Below are positions 8,882-18,345 of a stretch of DNA of 41,363 bases, piece by piece (positions within the stretch are counted from its first letter, which is position 1; each line of letters starts with the position of its first letter). The notes below the pieces were generated by a model. That model made no database searches. It worked only from the letters and a program-made list of their open reading frames with translations, and was not told the origin of the DNA. Position numbers and translations under genes: made by a program. Source of the stretch: Planctomicrobium piriforme (lineage in GTDB: Bacteria; Planctomycetota; Planctomycetia; Planctomycetales; Planctomycetaceae); NCBI GenBank assembly GCA_945861445.1, contig CAMAVF010000010.1:1-41363 (forward strand), in the 5' to 3' direction.

Positions 8882-8912
8882 CGCCCCCAACTTCATCCCG
8901 AGGTTGGGGGCG
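8882..8912 (+). terminator. GC-rich hairpin downstream of the DUF1326 gene
   Basis: A perfect 10-bp stem, CGCCCCCAAC paired with GTTGGGGGCG, with an 11-base loop, starts 36 bases after the stop codon. It is followed by TTGATCGTT, a poor T-tract, so it may be a weak intrinsic terminator or an mRNA-stabilising hairpin. It ends just upstream of tsaE. Confidence 0.55.
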
Positions 8913-8935
8913 TTGATCGTTCCACGAGAACTCCG

Positions 8936-9430
8936 ATGCCGCTTGAACTCCCCACTCCTGACTGGTCGTGCGAGACGCATAGCGTCGATGGCACGCGCCA
9001 AATGGGATCTCGATTGGGGGCGGCGCTGGAGGCCGGCAGCGTCGTCGCCCTCTCCGGAAATCTCGGAGCCGGCAAGACCCACTTCACACAGGGAATTGCG
9101 GAAGGTCTTGGTGTTGAGCGGCGGCTCGTGAACAGTCCCACCTTCGCCCTCGTGCAGGAGTACGCCGGCCGACTGCCGGTCTTTCATTTCGATACCTACC
9201 GCCTCCGCAATGTCGACGAATTCCTGGACTTGGGTTTCGACGAGTATCTTTCGTTACGCGGTGTCTGCATCATCGAATGGGCCGAACGGGTCGCCGAGGT
9301 GCTACCTGCCGATACTCTGACCATCCGTATCAGTGCGACGGGCGAAACGTCTCGCCGGTTCGACTGGCGGGCCGGTGCGGTGATTTCGCTGCGGATCCTG
9401 GACAAATTGCGGGACCGTCCGACTCAATGA
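8936..9430 (+). CDS. tsaE: tRNA threonylcarbamoyladenosine biosynthesis ATPase TsaE
   Basis: A 164-residue P-loop protein of the TsaE (YjeE) family, the ATPase that works with TsaD and TsaB in making the t6A modification at position 37 of ANN-decoding tRNAs. Visible hallmarks are Walker A GNLGAGKT (41-48), NSPTFALVQEY, FHFDTYRL (Walker-B-like region) and IIEWAERV. Length is normal for the family. The ATG at 8936 lies shortly after a hairpin and has only a weak ribosome binding site. tsaD and tsaB are not in the window. The extra C-terminal 20 residues (RAGAVISLRILDKLRDRPTQ) are unremarkable. Cytoplasmic. Confidence 0.92.
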   Translation: MPLELPTPDWSCETHSVDGTRQMGSRLGAALEAGSVVALSGNLGAGKTHFTQGIAEGLGVERRLVNSPTFALVQEYAGRLPVFHFDTYRLRNVDEFLDLGFDEYLSLRGVCIIEWAERVAEVLPADTLTIRISATGETSRRFDWRAGAVISLRILDKLRDRPTQ

Positions 9431-9474
9431 CGGAAAGGCAATTAGAGCACTTTGAGCTTGAGTCTTCCGATTGT

Positions 9475-9574
9475 GTGCCACTGCTTCGCGACTGTACCCA
9501 GTCGTTAAGCAGTGCTCAGTCGATCCGCTGAAAGCACTGCTTAACCGCCGAGTACAGCGGCAAAGCAGTGGCAC
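9475..9574. repeat. Nested inverted repeat between tsaE and the cstA-like gene
   Basis: Outer arms 9475-9497 and 9552-9574 (23 bases, few mismatches, beginning GTGCCACTGCTT) enclose perfect inner 13-base arms 9504-9516 and 9533-9545 (GTTAAGCAGTGCT and its complement). The 100-bp element could fold into a long hairpin. It looks like a non-coding MITE- or REP-like element and may also end tsaE transcripts. Confidence 0.8.
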
Positions 9575-9632
9575 ATCACTCGTTTGCGTCTGGATCGAAC
9601 TGTCATCCGTTTCGACGCTGCCCCGATTCATT

Positions 9633-9638
9633 TATACT
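9633..9638 (+). promoter_or_regulatory. Possible -10 box upstream of the cstA-like gene
   Basis: TATACT lies about 55 bases upstream of the chosen ATG and just after the nested inverted repeat. The best -35 candidate (TTCGAC, 9611-9616) is weak. It is a candidate only. Confidence 0.25.
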
Positions 9639-9693
9639 GTCGGATGACTCAAATCGACTGCCGCTCGTTCCGATTACGTTGGAAGCCCTCATC

Positions 9694-11466
9694 ATGAGCA
9701 TGCTTGTTGTTGTTTTGTTTTCGGCAATTTGCCTCATCACCGCGTACTACACCTACGGACCGCTGCTGGTTCGGTTACTGCACCTTGATCCCAACGTCGA
9801 CACCCCCGCGACGACCATGCGGGACGATGTGGACTATGTTCCCATCGAGTCCAAATTCCTGTTGAGTCAGCACTTTTCCGCGATCGCGGCGGCGGGGCCC
9901 ATCGTCGGGCCGATCCTGGCCGGAGTGACGTTTGGCTGGGTCCCGGCGTTGATTTGGATTCTCGTCGGATCGATCTTCATCGGTGGCGTCCACGACTTCA
10001 CGGCCCTGGTCGCCTCGATCCGGCACAAGGCCCGCTCGATTGCCGAAGTGGTCCGCGATCACATGTCGCCACGCTCGTACATTCTGTTCCTGAGTTTCGT
10101 CTGGATGGCGCTGATCTACATCATCGTGGCCTTCACCGATGTCACCGCATCGTCGTTCCTCGGCAATCAGCCGCTAGAAGATGGTCAGGTCGTGCTGGGG
10201 GGCGGTATCGCGACTTCATCGCTCCTCTATCTGATGATTCCGATCGTCATGGGTCTGGTCTTGCGGTTCAAATTGATGACCGTCAACGTGGCCACGGTGG
10301 TCTTCCTACCGCTGGTCGCATTGTCCATCTGGGGAGGCCAGTACATTCCCTTCGATGTCGGCCAGATCTTCAACCTTAGCCCGGCCAGCGCCCAACGCTT
10401 CTGGAATGTGGCATTGTTGGCTTATTGCCTGATTGCGTCGGTCATCCCGATGTGGCTGTTGCTGCAACCGCGCGGGCACCTGGGTGGTTATTTTCTGTAT
10501 GCCGTGTTGCTGGCGGGTGGCTTGGGAATTCTCTTTGGCGGCAAGACGATCGAATACGATGCGTTCCGAGGCTTCGACGTTCCCGATGCCAAGGGCATGC
10601 CGCGACCGTTGGTGCCGTTGCTGTTTATCACGATCGCCTGCGGAGCCTGCTCGGGTTTCCATTCGATCATCGCTTCGGGCACGACTTCCAAGCAGTTACG
10701 GAAAGAAACCGACGCCCGATTGGTCGGCTATGGTGCCATGCTGATGGAGGCGATGGTGGCCATCATCTCGCTCTGTTGTGTCATGATGCTGAAACCGAAT
10801 GATCCGCTGATCAACGGCGGCAATCCCAAGCCGAACTTTCTCTATGCGATCGGGATCGGCAATTTTATGGGGTTGCTCGGTGTTCCGCAGACGTTCGCGG
10901 TCTCCTTCGGCCTGATGGCCTTCACGACGTTCGTTTATGACACGCTTGATGTCTGCACGCGCCTCGGGCGCTACATCATTCAAGAATTGACCGGCTTGTC
11001 GGGTTCCGTCGGAAAATGGCTGGGAACGATCCTGACAGCCGGCGTCCCGCTGATTTTCCTGTTGGGCCAACCGATCGCCGCAGATGGGAAACCAGTCGCG
11101 ATCTGGCAGATTTACTGGAACCTGTTCGGCGCCAGCAACCAACTGCTGGCTGCACTGACCTTGTTGGGTGTGACGGTGTGGCTCTGGCGAACCTATCGTG
11201 CCGTATGGGTCATCCCGGTCGTCGGCGTGCCGTGCGTGTTGATGTACACGATGAGCATGTGGGCTTTGATCCGCATGATCTGGCCCCCGGCTTCGACCAT
11301 CGCCGCGGCCACACCGACCGCCGCAACTCAGACGGTGATCCCGGTGCCCATCGTGGCCAGTGTGCTCGCGATTCTCGGGGTGTTGATCCTGGTTGAAGCG
11401 GTGATTGCGGTCCTGGGACCGCTCCCCAAACCACCCGCCGAAGGACGCCGTTTGGCTGCGGCCTGA
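9694..11466 (+). CDS. cstA: CstA-family carbon starvation transporter
   Basis: A 590-residue polytopic membrane protein of the CstA family (peptide or pyruvate uptake in characterised members). The start at MSMLVVVLF puts the first membrane helix at the N-terminus; the upstream 42 residues are not membrane-like. Hallmarks include HFSAIAAAGPIVGPILAG, GVHDFTALVASIRHKARSI, and ACGACSGFHSIIASGTTSKQ around residues 310-330. There are well over ten hydrophobic segments. It is shorter than E. coli CstA (about 700 residues) and closer to the compact bacterial versions. The last third carries a conserved CstA C-terminal region ending in a helix (VPIVASVLAILGVLILVEAV). No two-component partner is adjacent. 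The nonamer inverted repeat just downstream could terminate transcription. The exact substrate cannot be assigned. Confidence 0.93.
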   Translation: MSMLVVVLFSAICLITAYYTYGPLLVRLLHLDPNVDTPATTMRDDVDYVPIESKFLLSQHFSAIAAAGPIVGPILAGVTFGWVPALIWILVGSIFIGGVHDFTALVASIRHKARSIAEVVRDHMSPRSYILFLSFVWMALIYIIVAFTDVTASSFLGNQPLEDGQVVLGGGIATSSLLYLMIPIVMGLVLRFKLMTVNVATVVFLPLVALSIWGGQYIPFDVGQIFNLSPASAQRFWNVALLAYCLIASVIPMWLLLQPRGHLGGYFLYAVLLAGGLGILFGGKTIEYDAFRGFDVPDAKGMPRPLVPLLFITIACGACSGFHSIIASGTTSKQLRKETDARLVGYGAMLMEAMVAIISLCCVMMLKPNDPLINGGNPKPNFLYAIGIGNFMGLLGVPQTFAVSFGLMAFTTFVYDTLDVCTRLGRYIIQELTGLSGSVGKWLGTILTAGVPLIFLLGQPIAADGKPVAIWQIYWNLFGASNQLLAALTLLGVTVWLWRTYRAVWVIPVVGVPCVLMYTMSMWALIRMIWPPASTIAAATPTAATQTVIPVPIVASVLAILGVLILVEAVIAVLGPLPKPPAEGRRLAAA

Positions 11467-11476
11467 TCACGTCCCG

Positions 11477-11563
11477 ATCCCATTGGTCCCATGTGTCCCA
11501 TAAGTCCCATCTGAATTTGATGGGACGGATGGGACTGATGGGACTTATGAGACTCATGGGAGG
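11477..11563. repeat. TGGGACNNA nonamer array in inverted orientation
   Basis: A left arm of TCCCAT-containing 9-base words and a right arm of TGGGAC-containing words (11521-11561) are separated by the short linker CTGAATTTGA. The arrangement can fold as a long hairpin. Related elements are at 30877-30921 and 32893-32978, the last with nearly the same centre. It begins about ten bases after the cstA stop. Confidence 0.85.
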
Positions 11564-11711
11564 CTGGCCATAGTCTACTGGTAGGGCAGCCAATCGGCGT
11601 GCCCCTTTTCTCTCATCCGGACGTGTGTTAAGGTGCGTGCAGTCTGCGTGGCACGATTTCCACGGCCGCGCGTTGCTTCCTGATGCACATCCCCGTTTTC
11701 GAGGAGCCCTC

Positions 11712-12860
11712 ATGACTGATCAGTCCGTCTCCCATCAACGTAATTCGTCGACCGATTCAGGGTTGGCCCGCCGTTCCTTCCTGGCCGCTGCCGCCGGCGT
11801 CGTGGGGTTGGCTGCCTCGCGAGCTTTCGGTCGTGACTACGGTCCCGACGCGCCCCCGACGCGTTACCCGGAACCCGATGTCGTCCCCCTGGATAAGCGA
11901 TTCGCCAAGTACAAACTCGGCAACAGCCCCATTCAACGCCTCTATCACAGCCAGAATATGTTGTGGGCCGAAGGTCCCGCGTGGAACGGAGTCGGCAAGT
12001 ATCTGCTCTGGAGCGATATCCCCAACAACGTACAGATGCGCTGGCTGGAAGAAGATGGACACGTCAGCACGTTCCGTAATCCTGCCGGCAACAGTAATGG
12101 CAATACGTTCGATTATCAGGGGCGGCAGATTGCCTGCGAACACGGTCCGCGGCGCGTGGTCCGATACGAATACGATGGACGCGTGACGGTCCTCGCTGAA
12201 AAGTTCAACGGCGTCTCTTTGAACGCACCCAACGACGCGGTCGTCCATCCCAACGGAGACATCTGGTTCACCGATCCCGGTTATGGTGGCTTGATGAACT
12301 ACGAAGGGAACCGCGTCGATTCCGATACGGTTCAACCTTTTCAAAAAGAGGCGATCTACCGCATTGACGGCCAGACGTTGAAACTGTCGAAGGCCGCCGA
12401 TGATATCTTTAAGCCCAACGGACTGTGTTTCTCGCCCGATTACAAGAAGCTGTACGTTGCTGATACGGGGGCCTCGCACTACGAGGAAGCTCCCAAGAAC
12501 ATCCGCGTCTGGGACGTGACCGATGAAAAGAAACTGGTCAACGGCAAGGAATTTGCATCGATGAAGCTCACCTTGCCCGCACTCGAACAGGGTGGAGAAG
12601 CGCGAGTCCTCGCGGGGCTCGCCGACGGCATCCGTTGCGATGCCGATGGCAATATCTGGGCGAGTGCCGGCTGGGTCGGTGACGGTTACGACGGCGTGCA
12701 TATCTTCGCCCCCGACGGAGTCCGCATCGGCCAGATCCGGTTGCCCGAAATCTGCAGCAACGTCTGCTTCGGCGGCACGAAACGCAACCGGTTGTTTATG
12801 ACGGGCAGTTCGTCGTTGTATGCGGTGTATGTTGAGACGCGTGGTGCGCACATCACGTGA
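11712..12860 (+). CDS. Tat-exported SMP-30/gluconolactonase-like protein
   Basis: A 382-residue six-bladed beta-propeller protein. The ATG at 11712 follows GAGGAG at ideal distance. The N-terminus carries a twin-arginine signal (ARRSFLAAAAGVVGLAAS, about 18-38). The mature part matches the SMP-30/gluconolactonase/LRE group: AEGPAWNGVGKYLLWSDI (Glu metal ligand), NSNGNTFD, NAPNDAVVHPNGDIWFTDPGYG (Asn/Asp ligands) and KPNGLCFSPDYKKLYVADTG. The expected activity is calcium- or zinc-dependent lactone hydrolysis, for example of sugar lactones, in the periplasm. Sugar-degrading partners are not adjacent. A GC hairpin and repeat elements follow the stop. Confidence 0.88.
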   Translation: MTDQSVSHQRNSSTDSGLARRSFLAAAAGVVGLAASRAFGRDYGPDAPPTRYPEPDVVPLDKRFAKYKLGNSPIQRLYHSQNMLWAEGPAWNGVGKYLLWSDIPNNVQMRWLEEDGHVSTFRNPAGNSNGNTFDYQGRQIACEHGPRRVVRYEYDGRVTVLAEKFNGVSLNAPNDAVVHPNGDIWFTDPGYGGLMNYEGNRVDSDTVQPFQKEAIYRIDGQTLKLSKAADDIFKPNGLCFSPDYKKLYVADTGASHYEEAPKNIRVWDVTDEKKLVNGKEFASMKLTLPALEQGGEARVLAGLADGIRCDADGNIWASAGWVGDGYDGVHIFAPDGVRIGQIRLPEICSNVCFGGTKRNRLFMTGSSSLYAVYVETRGAHIT

Positions 12861-12882
12861 GCTGATGTCGTCTTGCCAACCG

Positions 12883-12914
12883 TGATAGCCCGGGTTCCTG
12901 AACCCGGGCTATCA
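12883..12914 (+). terminator. Perfect 15-bp hairpin after the gluconolactonase-like gene
   Basis: Arms TGATAGCCCGGGTTC (12883-12897) and its exact complement (12900-12914) with a 2-base loop, 22 bases after the stop. There is no T-tract, so it may be a repeat element as much as a terminator. It is joined directly to a copy of the GCGTCCGGCGT repeat. Confidence 0.6.
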
Positions 12915-12915
12915 C

Positions 12916-12956
12916 AGGCGAGCGTCCGGCGTGAGCCGGATGGTTGTTTGCGACTC
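12916..12956. repeat. AGGCGAGCGTCCGGCGT repeat, copy 1
   Basis: A 41-base element with the internal hairpin GTCCGGC..GCCGGA, followed by TGGTTGTTTGCGACTC. Close copies occur at 18117-18155 and 34012-34052, and a reversed copy at 34137-34167. It is intergenic and non-coding. Confidence 0.8.
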
Positions 12957-13032
12957 TCAAACCACCAGAAGACAACATTCGAACCTTTCGACTCACGTCG
13001 GCTGCCGATTGTGTATAAAACATAGTTCTTCT

Positions 13033-13105
13033 GTAAGAGATGGGCACTCCTGCCCGTCTCTGATTTGTTAACACGAACACAGACGGGCAAGAGGGCCCAT
13101 CTTAC
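13033..13105. repeat. GTAAGATGGGCACTC inverted repeat, copy 1
   Basis: The left arm (13033-13059, GTAAGAGATGGGCACTCC...) and right arm (13081-13105) are imperfect inverted copies around a short loop. The right end contains the TAA stop of the ATP-grasp gene (13102-13104). A related element lies at 38513-38621. Confidence 0.8.
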
Positions 13106-14241
13106 GGACGAGGAAACTTCGACCAGATCTCGTTTGCTCGCTGCATCAACCCGTCACACAATGTCGAGGACTGCTTCCCTGTTCCCAAACACGTGAAAAC
13201 AGGCTGCCCCGAGAAAATCTCGGTTCCTGGGACAGGAATATCGGCGAGTTGCGGCAGGCTTGTGAGTTCAATGAACGGCGGAATTTCCGGAGTCAAATCA
13301 GGAACTCGTGCGGCCCGATCGGCGTACAGGACGACCTTGCAGCAATACTTCCCTTGAGGTATCCAGGGAACGTCGGGCAAGCGCACCTCAAAGCCATCTT
13401 CGACGCACGCCCGTCGGTGCCAGTCCAGAAGTGGAATTTGCCACCAGTGCTCAATCAATTCCATCGAAGCCGTGTAGCGCGGATTCACTTCGGTGAACCA
13501 CGCTGCTTGGCCATCGCTGATGAGATCAATTCCGAACAGTCCTCGTAGCCCGCATTCGCGACTGATCACCGATCCGATCTGACGAATCTGCTCTTCCAGT
13601 TTTGGATCGCTTCCTGACCACGGAAAAATGGATCCGCAATAGCCAAACTGGGGCGCGTTCAATTCTGGACAACCAATCAATTGCCTCGAAATTCCTAAGA
13701 ACTGGGCTGATGTTGCTGTCGCCACGAATGCGGCCGAGATGGATGTTCCCGAAGCACGCTGCTGGAAATAATGGGATTCAGTGAGAGCTTGTGCTGCATC
13801 ATTCCAAAGTGAAATGGCTCGGCCAGCGGCCGAACGCAACGGCTTCATGAGCCAACATTCATCGCGTGGTGGTGGTGCGGAACTCGGACGTAGTGCCAAC
13901 GTCGGCAAGCCGGCCTGTTGCAGGATATCGCGACAAAACCACGGATTTCGGCTGCGTTTCAAGCTCTCTGACGAGTTGCCCCACAGCGTGTGCCGCTCGC
14001 ACACCCGGTCGACTTCAGTGGGAAAATTCTCGAGAGCTCCGGTATAGATCCAGGGCAGGGGGGGCAGATGCTGTACCGCTTCGGCCAGGCCATGGGGATA
14101 GCGGGGCACATCCAACACCGTCGCGAATGCTCGCAAGTCAGCGTCCGCAAACATGTCGCCGCAGATGGGATCAAACCCCGCGCGGATTGCGGAAAACGCC
14201 GCGGCCCGGGTGCTCGCACCGAAGATCAACAAGGGGTTCAT
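13102..14241 (-). CDS. ATP-grasp domain protein (predicted carboligase)
   Basis: A 379-residue protein with an N-terminal Rossmann-like segment ([21 protein letters not shown]) and an ATP-grasp core. The core shows a nucleotide-binding Lys in [15 protein letters not shown], the [11 protein letters not shown] strand, and the metal/ATP-binding [11 protein letters not shown]. It recalls the COG2232-type predicted ATP-dependent carboligases found in organisms with methanopterin-linked C1 metabolism. That link is from memory and no C1 gene is nearby. The expected chemistry is ATP-driven ligation of a carboxylate to an amine or thiol; the substrate is unknown. The ATG overlaps the TGA of smc by four bases (ATGA), so the two are probably translationally coupled. 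The stop codon lies inside a repeat element. Confidence 0.78.
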   Translation of the reverse strand: MNPLLIFGASTRAAAFSAIRAGFDPICGDMFADADLRAFATVLDVPRYPHGLAEAVQHLPPLPWIYTGALENFPTEVDRVCERHTLWGNSSESLKRSRNPWFCRDILQQAGLPTLALRPSSAPPPRDECWLMKPLRSAAGRAISLWNDAAQALTESHYFQQRASGTSISAAFVATATSAQFLGISRQLIGCPELNAPQFGYCGSIFPWSGSDPKLEEQIRQIGSVISRECGLRGLFGIDLISDGQAAWFTEVNPRYTASMELIEHWWQIPLLDWHRRACVEDGFEVRLPDVPWIPQGKYCCKVVLYADRAARVPDLTPEIPPFIELTSLPQLADIPVPGTEIFSGQPVFTCLGTGKQSSTLCDGLMQRANEIWSKFPRP

Positions 14242-17200
14242 GCCGCGGCTTCACTCGACTGCTCGGCCTTGAAGTTGCCGTCCTCGCTGATGTCGTCAAA
14301 GCGTACCGACATGCGTTTCGAGACCCCCGACTCTTCCATCGTCACGCCGTACAACACGTCGCCCGTCGACATCGTGCGCTTGGAGTGCGTGATCACGATG
14401 AACTGCGTGGTCTCACGAAATTCCTGCACGACTTTCATATAGCGTTCCACATTACCCTCGTCGAGAGCCGCGTCCACTTCGTCCAGAATACAGAACGGGC
14501 TGGGACGACTCTGGAAGATGGCCATCAAGAGCGCGACCGCGGTCAGCGTCTTCTCACCGCCGCTCAGCAGTGAGATGCTGCGCAGTTCCTTGCCGGGGGG
14601 ACGAGCCACCACGTCGATGCCGCATTCGAGCACGTTCTCCGGATCTTCCAGGACGACGTCACCTTCACCACCGCCAAATAGCTTCCGGAACAACTGCTGG
14701 AAATGCAGACGGATCTCGGTGAACGTCTCCAGAAACATCCGCTTGCTCTCGGTATTGATGCGGCGGACGATTTCTTCCAACGCTGCCTTGGCCTCCACCA
14801 GATCCTGCAACTGAGCATACAAACGATTGTACCGGGACTCGAGTTCATCGAGATCGCGGAGACTCTCCACGTTGACGTTCCCCATTAATTTCAGCTTGCG
14901 GCGCAGGCGATCAATCTGTTCCTCGACGTCAGCCCGGACTTGCGGATCGATATTAAACAGTTCATCGATTGTCGGTGCCACGGGCAGCTCAGGGACAACT
15001 TCGATGAAATCCATCGCGGCTTCCAGATCATTCGTCGCGATGCCTTCTTCGATGGCGTCGTCCTGGGACGGCGCGGGTGGCCGCAGGCACGCCGACACGC
15101 CACTGGCGGCGACCGTCTGCAGATCGAGCTGATACTCGTCCTGTAACCGTTCGGTCAGATGCTGAACTTGCTGGGTGATCTCGCGCGCCTTGAGCTCGAA
15201 CGCGTGTTGCTGATCCTGCAGTTCGCGACGTTGATGCCGCAATCGCAGTTCCTGTTCCGACATCGCACTGCGACGCTGTCGGACCTGATCCTTTTCTGCC
15301 TGGCGCTCGGCCACCTGCAGCATCAAGACCGCCTTCTGCTCGTTCAGTTCGGCGACGACACTGCGGCTATTCTCGAGATGTTGTTCGATCTGTTCGGTCT
15401 TACTGAGGATGACCTGCAACCGCCGTTCGGCTTCTTCCCGCTGCAAGTCGCGCTGATAGCGTTCCTGATCGAGTCGGACTCGCGCGTTCTGCAGATTGTT
15501 GATCCGCTCTTCCTGCTTGGCGAAGTCAAATTGCTCCTGATTGAGCTGCACTTGGTCTTCGCGCAACCGGGCCTCATCGGCAATGAGTTGCACGTCGGCC
15601 CCTTCGAGGAACGTCCGCAGTTCAACGAGTTCCTCTCCGACGGTCTGCATCTCTTCCCGGGCCTGCGCGGCATCCGTTTCAAACGACCCCTGTTCGGCAA
15701 TCAGTTCGTCGAGTTCCGCCTGGACTTCATCCCGCTCGCGGCGATAGCGGTCACGCTGCATTTCCTGACCGCTGATGCCTGATTTCAACTCACCCAGATG
15801 ATCGGCGGTGCGTTCGATTTCGGCCTGAATGGCCGTCAGTTCGTGGTCGATCTGCAAGAGTGTTTGGGCGATTTCCGCCAGGAGTGCTTCTTCCGTCTGG
15901 ATCTGACGGTCCAGCCGGATGAGATCATTCTTTAAGCTCCGCAATTCACTCTTGCGAGAGACGAGAGCCGTCTCACTGCGGACCGTGCCGACGTACAAAG
16001 TCCCATTATTCTCCAGCAATTCGCCTTGTAATGTGACGAAGCGGGCGTGCTGACCGTCGCCGGCTGCCAGCTCGAACGCCACATCCAGGGATTCCACGAT
16101 CCACGTATCGCGCAGCAACTGTTCCGGCAACTGCGGATACCCGGACGCCGTTTTCACCAGTTGATCGGCGCGACAAGTGACGCCGGGAAACTGACTCAAA
16201 TCGGGGCCGTTGATAATCTGCCGCTGTTCGGCCAACTGCGAGGCATAGCGTTGAGCGGAAACGCCCGGTCGACGGGCCGTGGTCTCGTCGTGCATGAGCA
16301 AGCGGCCCGCGTCCGCGCCACCGAGTGCCAGGAAGCCGACTCGGCCCGAGATCTGACAACGACCTTCATGCAGATATTCGATTAACGGGCCATACTGCGA
16401 CAGGACGATGACCTGCGCCCGGCCTCCCAGTGCGACTTCCAGTAACGCGGCTTGGTCGATCTCGGTCGACAAGAGTTCGGCGACGCTTCCGAGGACTGTA
16501 TCCCACGGAGGCACCGGAGTGTCCTTGGCTCGGGCCAGGATTTCCTTGACGCCCACGCCCACCCCTTCTTGACGGCGTTCCAGATCTTCCAGCAGATTTT
16601 TTCGCGCCTGTCCGGCACTGCGTGTTTCCCGATTGAGAGCCAGATTGCGTTGGGTTTCTTCCTGCTTGAGGAGCAGTTCCTCGCGCCGGCCGCGAATGTC
16701 CTGCATGACCTCGCGCTGTTGGCTCATCTGCCCCCAGGCGGCTTCAATTCCAATCTGCCGACGTTCGAGATCCGCTTGAACACCCGCAAGATCCCGATCC
16801 AGTTGATCCCGTCGGACACTGGCCCGCTTGCGTGCGGTCTCCAGTGCCGCAAACTGCGAATCGAAACTCCCGACGCGGTTTTGCAGGACGGTGACCTGTT
16901 GCATCAGCACCAGTTGCCGCTCGCGTTGTTGATCGAGCTGTTCGCGGTGCAGATGGATGGCGGCCGACAGGTCGCGCAGGGCTTGTTCGCGGTCCTGCAG
17001 CTCTGCCTGCCGGGCTTCAAACGTGGTAATGATATGCTGCAGATCGCCGTCAGTCTGCTGTAATTCACCGGTCGCCGCCGAGGCACGTGCCTGCAATTCA
17101 TCCTGTTGCTGCTGCAGACGAACAATCTCGGCTTCGAGTTCCGCCTTGCGGGCCGACTGATGCAGAATGGTGGCTTCATGCGTCGCCGTGGCCTCGCGAT

Positions 17201-18074
17201 TTTCCGCAGCCAGACGTTCCACCACTCGCAGCCGGTCTTCGCATTCTGCGACTTGCGCATCGACGGTCGATTGTTCCAGCTCAATCTGCTGGTGCTCTTC
17301 CGTCAGTTCGGCCAGACGCGATGTGATCAGCGTCATCTCCTGCCGGAATTTTTCCAGATCGACGGAGAGCACCCGATAGTCATCGGCTGCCAGCCCGACC
17401 CGCAGCGTCTTCAGCTCTTCGGTGTACTCGCGGAACTTGGTGGCCTTGGTCGCTTGCGAACGCAATGCCGTCAACTGGCCGCGCACTTCATCGACGATGT
17501 CGGTCAGCCGCACCAGATTCTGGGCGACGCGTTCCAGCTTGCGTAGGGCGTCTTGCTTGCGGGCGTTGAATTTGCTGATGCCGGCCGCTTCTTCGAAGAC
17601 GGTGCGGCGGGCCACGTTGGTCGCCTGCAACAGGGCATCGACCCGCCCCTGTTCGATGATGCTATACGCCGAAGTTCCGGCCCCCGTCCCCATGAACAGG
17701 TCTTTGATATCCTTCAACCGTGCCGGGGCACGATTGATGAGATACTCGGCCTCACCGCTGCGGTAGATGCGCCGGCCGACCTGCACTTCGGCGGAATCGA
17801 CGTTGAGAATGCTCTTCGAGTTGTCGAACGTCAGGGTCGCTTCGGCATAGCCCGACGGCTTGCGGCCACCGGAGCCGTTGAAGATGACGTCGGTCATCTC
17901 CTTGCCGCGGAGGCTTTTGGGACTTTGATCGCCCAGGACCCATTTGATGGCGTCGACGACGTTACTCTTGCCGCTGCCGTTCGGTCCGACGACGCACGTG
18001 ATCCCCGCCGAAAACTCGAACGGCGTTCGGTCGGCAAAGCTCTTAAAGCCGAACAATTCGAGGGACTTGAGCAT
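14238..18074 (-). CDS. smc: Chromosome segregation ATPase SMC
   Basis: A 1278-residue SMC protein, the ATPase of the condensin-like complex that loads on and compacts DNA. The start [17 protein letters not shown] is canonical. The N-terminal head carries Walker [10 protein letters not shown] (30-38) and the R-loop area near 55. Long coiled coils fill about 170-500 and 670-1010. A hinge-like globular part at about 515-660 includes GVGVKEIL and the [11 protein letters not shown] stretch. The C-terminal head has signature [10 protein letters not shown] (from 1170) and Walker [11 protein letters not shown] (about 1196-1205), then ITHSKRTM. It is about 80-100 residues longer than typical bacterial SMC. 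An insertion at about 1015-1045 ([19 protein letters not shown]) before the C-terminal head accounts for part of this. scpA and scpB are not adjacent. It is cotranscribed with the overlapping ATP-grasp gene. Confidence 0.96.
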   Translation of the reverse strand: MLKSLELFGFKSFADRTPFEFSAGITCVVGPNGSGKSNVVDAIKWVLGDQSPKSLRGKEMTDVIFNGSGGRKPSGYAEATLTFDNSKSILNVDSAEVQVGRRIYRSGEAEYLINRAPARLKDIKDLFMGTGAGTSAYSIIEQGRVDALLQATNVARRTVFEEAAGISKFNARKQDALRKLERVAQNLVRLTDIVDEVRGQLTALRSQATKATKFREYTEELKTLRVGLAADDYRVLSVDLEKFRQEMTLITSRLAELTEEHQQIELEQSTVDAQVAECEDRLRVVERLAAENREATATHEATILHQSARKAELEAEIVRLQQQQDELQARASAATGELQQTDGDLQHIITTFEARQAELQDREQALRDLSAAIHLHREQLDQQRERQLVLMQQVTVLQNRVGSFDSQFAALETARKRASVRRDQLDRDLAGVQADLERRQIGIEAAWGQMSQQREVMQDIRGRREELLLKQEETQRNLALNRETRSAGQARKNLLEDLERRQEGVGVGVKEILARAKDTPVPPWDTVLGSVAELLSTEIDQAALLEVALGGRAQVIVLSQYGPLIEYLHEGRCQISGRVGFLALGGADAGRLLMHDETTARRPGVSAQRYASQLAEQRQIINGPDLSQFPGVTCRADQLVKTASGYPQLPEQLLRDTWIVESLDVAFELAAGDGQHARFVTLQGELLENNGTLYVGTVRSETALVSRKSELRSLKNDLIRLDRQIQTEEALLAEIAQTLLQIDHELTAIQAEIERTADHLGELKSGISGQEMQRDRYRRERDEVQAELDELIAEQGSFETDAAQAREEMQTVGEELVELRTFLEGADVQLIADEARLREDQVQLNQEQFDFAKQEERINNLQNARVRLDQERYQRDLQREEAERRLQVILSKTEQIEQHLENSRSVVAELNEQKAVLMLQVAERQAEKDQVRQRRSAMSEQELRLRHQRRELQDQQHAFELKAREITQQVQHLTERLQDEYQLDLQTVAASGVSACLRPPAPSQDDAIEEGIATNDLEAAMDFIEVVPELPVAPTIDELFNIDPQVRADVEEQIDRLRRKLKLMGNVNVESLRDLDELESRYNRLYAQLQDLVEAKAALEEIVRRINTESKRMFLETFTEIRLHFQQLFRKLFGGGEGDVVLEDPENVLECGIDVVARPPGKELRSISLLSGGEKTLTAVALLMAIFQSRPSPFCILDEVDAALDEGNVERYMKVVQEFRETTQFIVITHSKRTMSTGDVLYGVTMEESGVSKRMSVRFDDISEDGNFKAEQSSEAAA

Positions 18075-18116
18075 CAGGGACTCAACAGACGTGACGTTTG
18101 GTTGGACACTGGATAT

Positions 18117-18155
18117 GGCGAGCGTCCGGCGTAAGCCGAATGGTTGTTAGCGACT
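18117..18155. repeat. AGGCGAGCGTCCGGCGT repeat, copy 2
   Basis: Matches 12916-12956 and 34012-34052 through GCGTCCGGCGTAAGCC and TGGTTGTTAGCGAC. It lies about 40 bases upstream of the smc start, within its leader or promoter region. Confidence 0.8.
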
Positions 18156-18210
18156 AAGTTTTTTGAGAATTCTTTAATACTTGAGCAGAACGAAGTGCGC
18201 CGAAATTACG

Positions 18211-18312
18211 CCACCCCCCTCGCGGGGGTGGTTCCCGCGTTTTTGCACTACGATCGACTGGAAAGTTTGAGGTAGTGCAGAAGCGCGGGAACCACTGGGA
18301 CAAGCCCAGTGG
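18211..18312. repeat. Three-hairpin inverted element upstream of smc
   Basis: Outer arms 18228-18251 and 18272-18295 (24 bases, two mismatches, GTGGTTCCCGCG...) are each preceded or followed by an extra hairpin. On the left CCACCCCC pairs with GGGGGTGG (18211-18231); on the right CCACTGGG pairs with CCCAGTGG (18292-18312). Together they could form a cruciform-like structure. It sits between the stop of the FlgI-like gene's neighbourhood and smc. A MITE-like origin is inferred. Confidence 0.8.
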
Positions 18313-18345
18313 CGGAAAGTCACAACACCGCATTCGACTAAAAGG

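Noticed and set aside
15159-15782. 207-residue Leu-rich frame antisense to smc
   Set aside because: It is a shadow of the smc coiled-coil codons; no motif or start signal.
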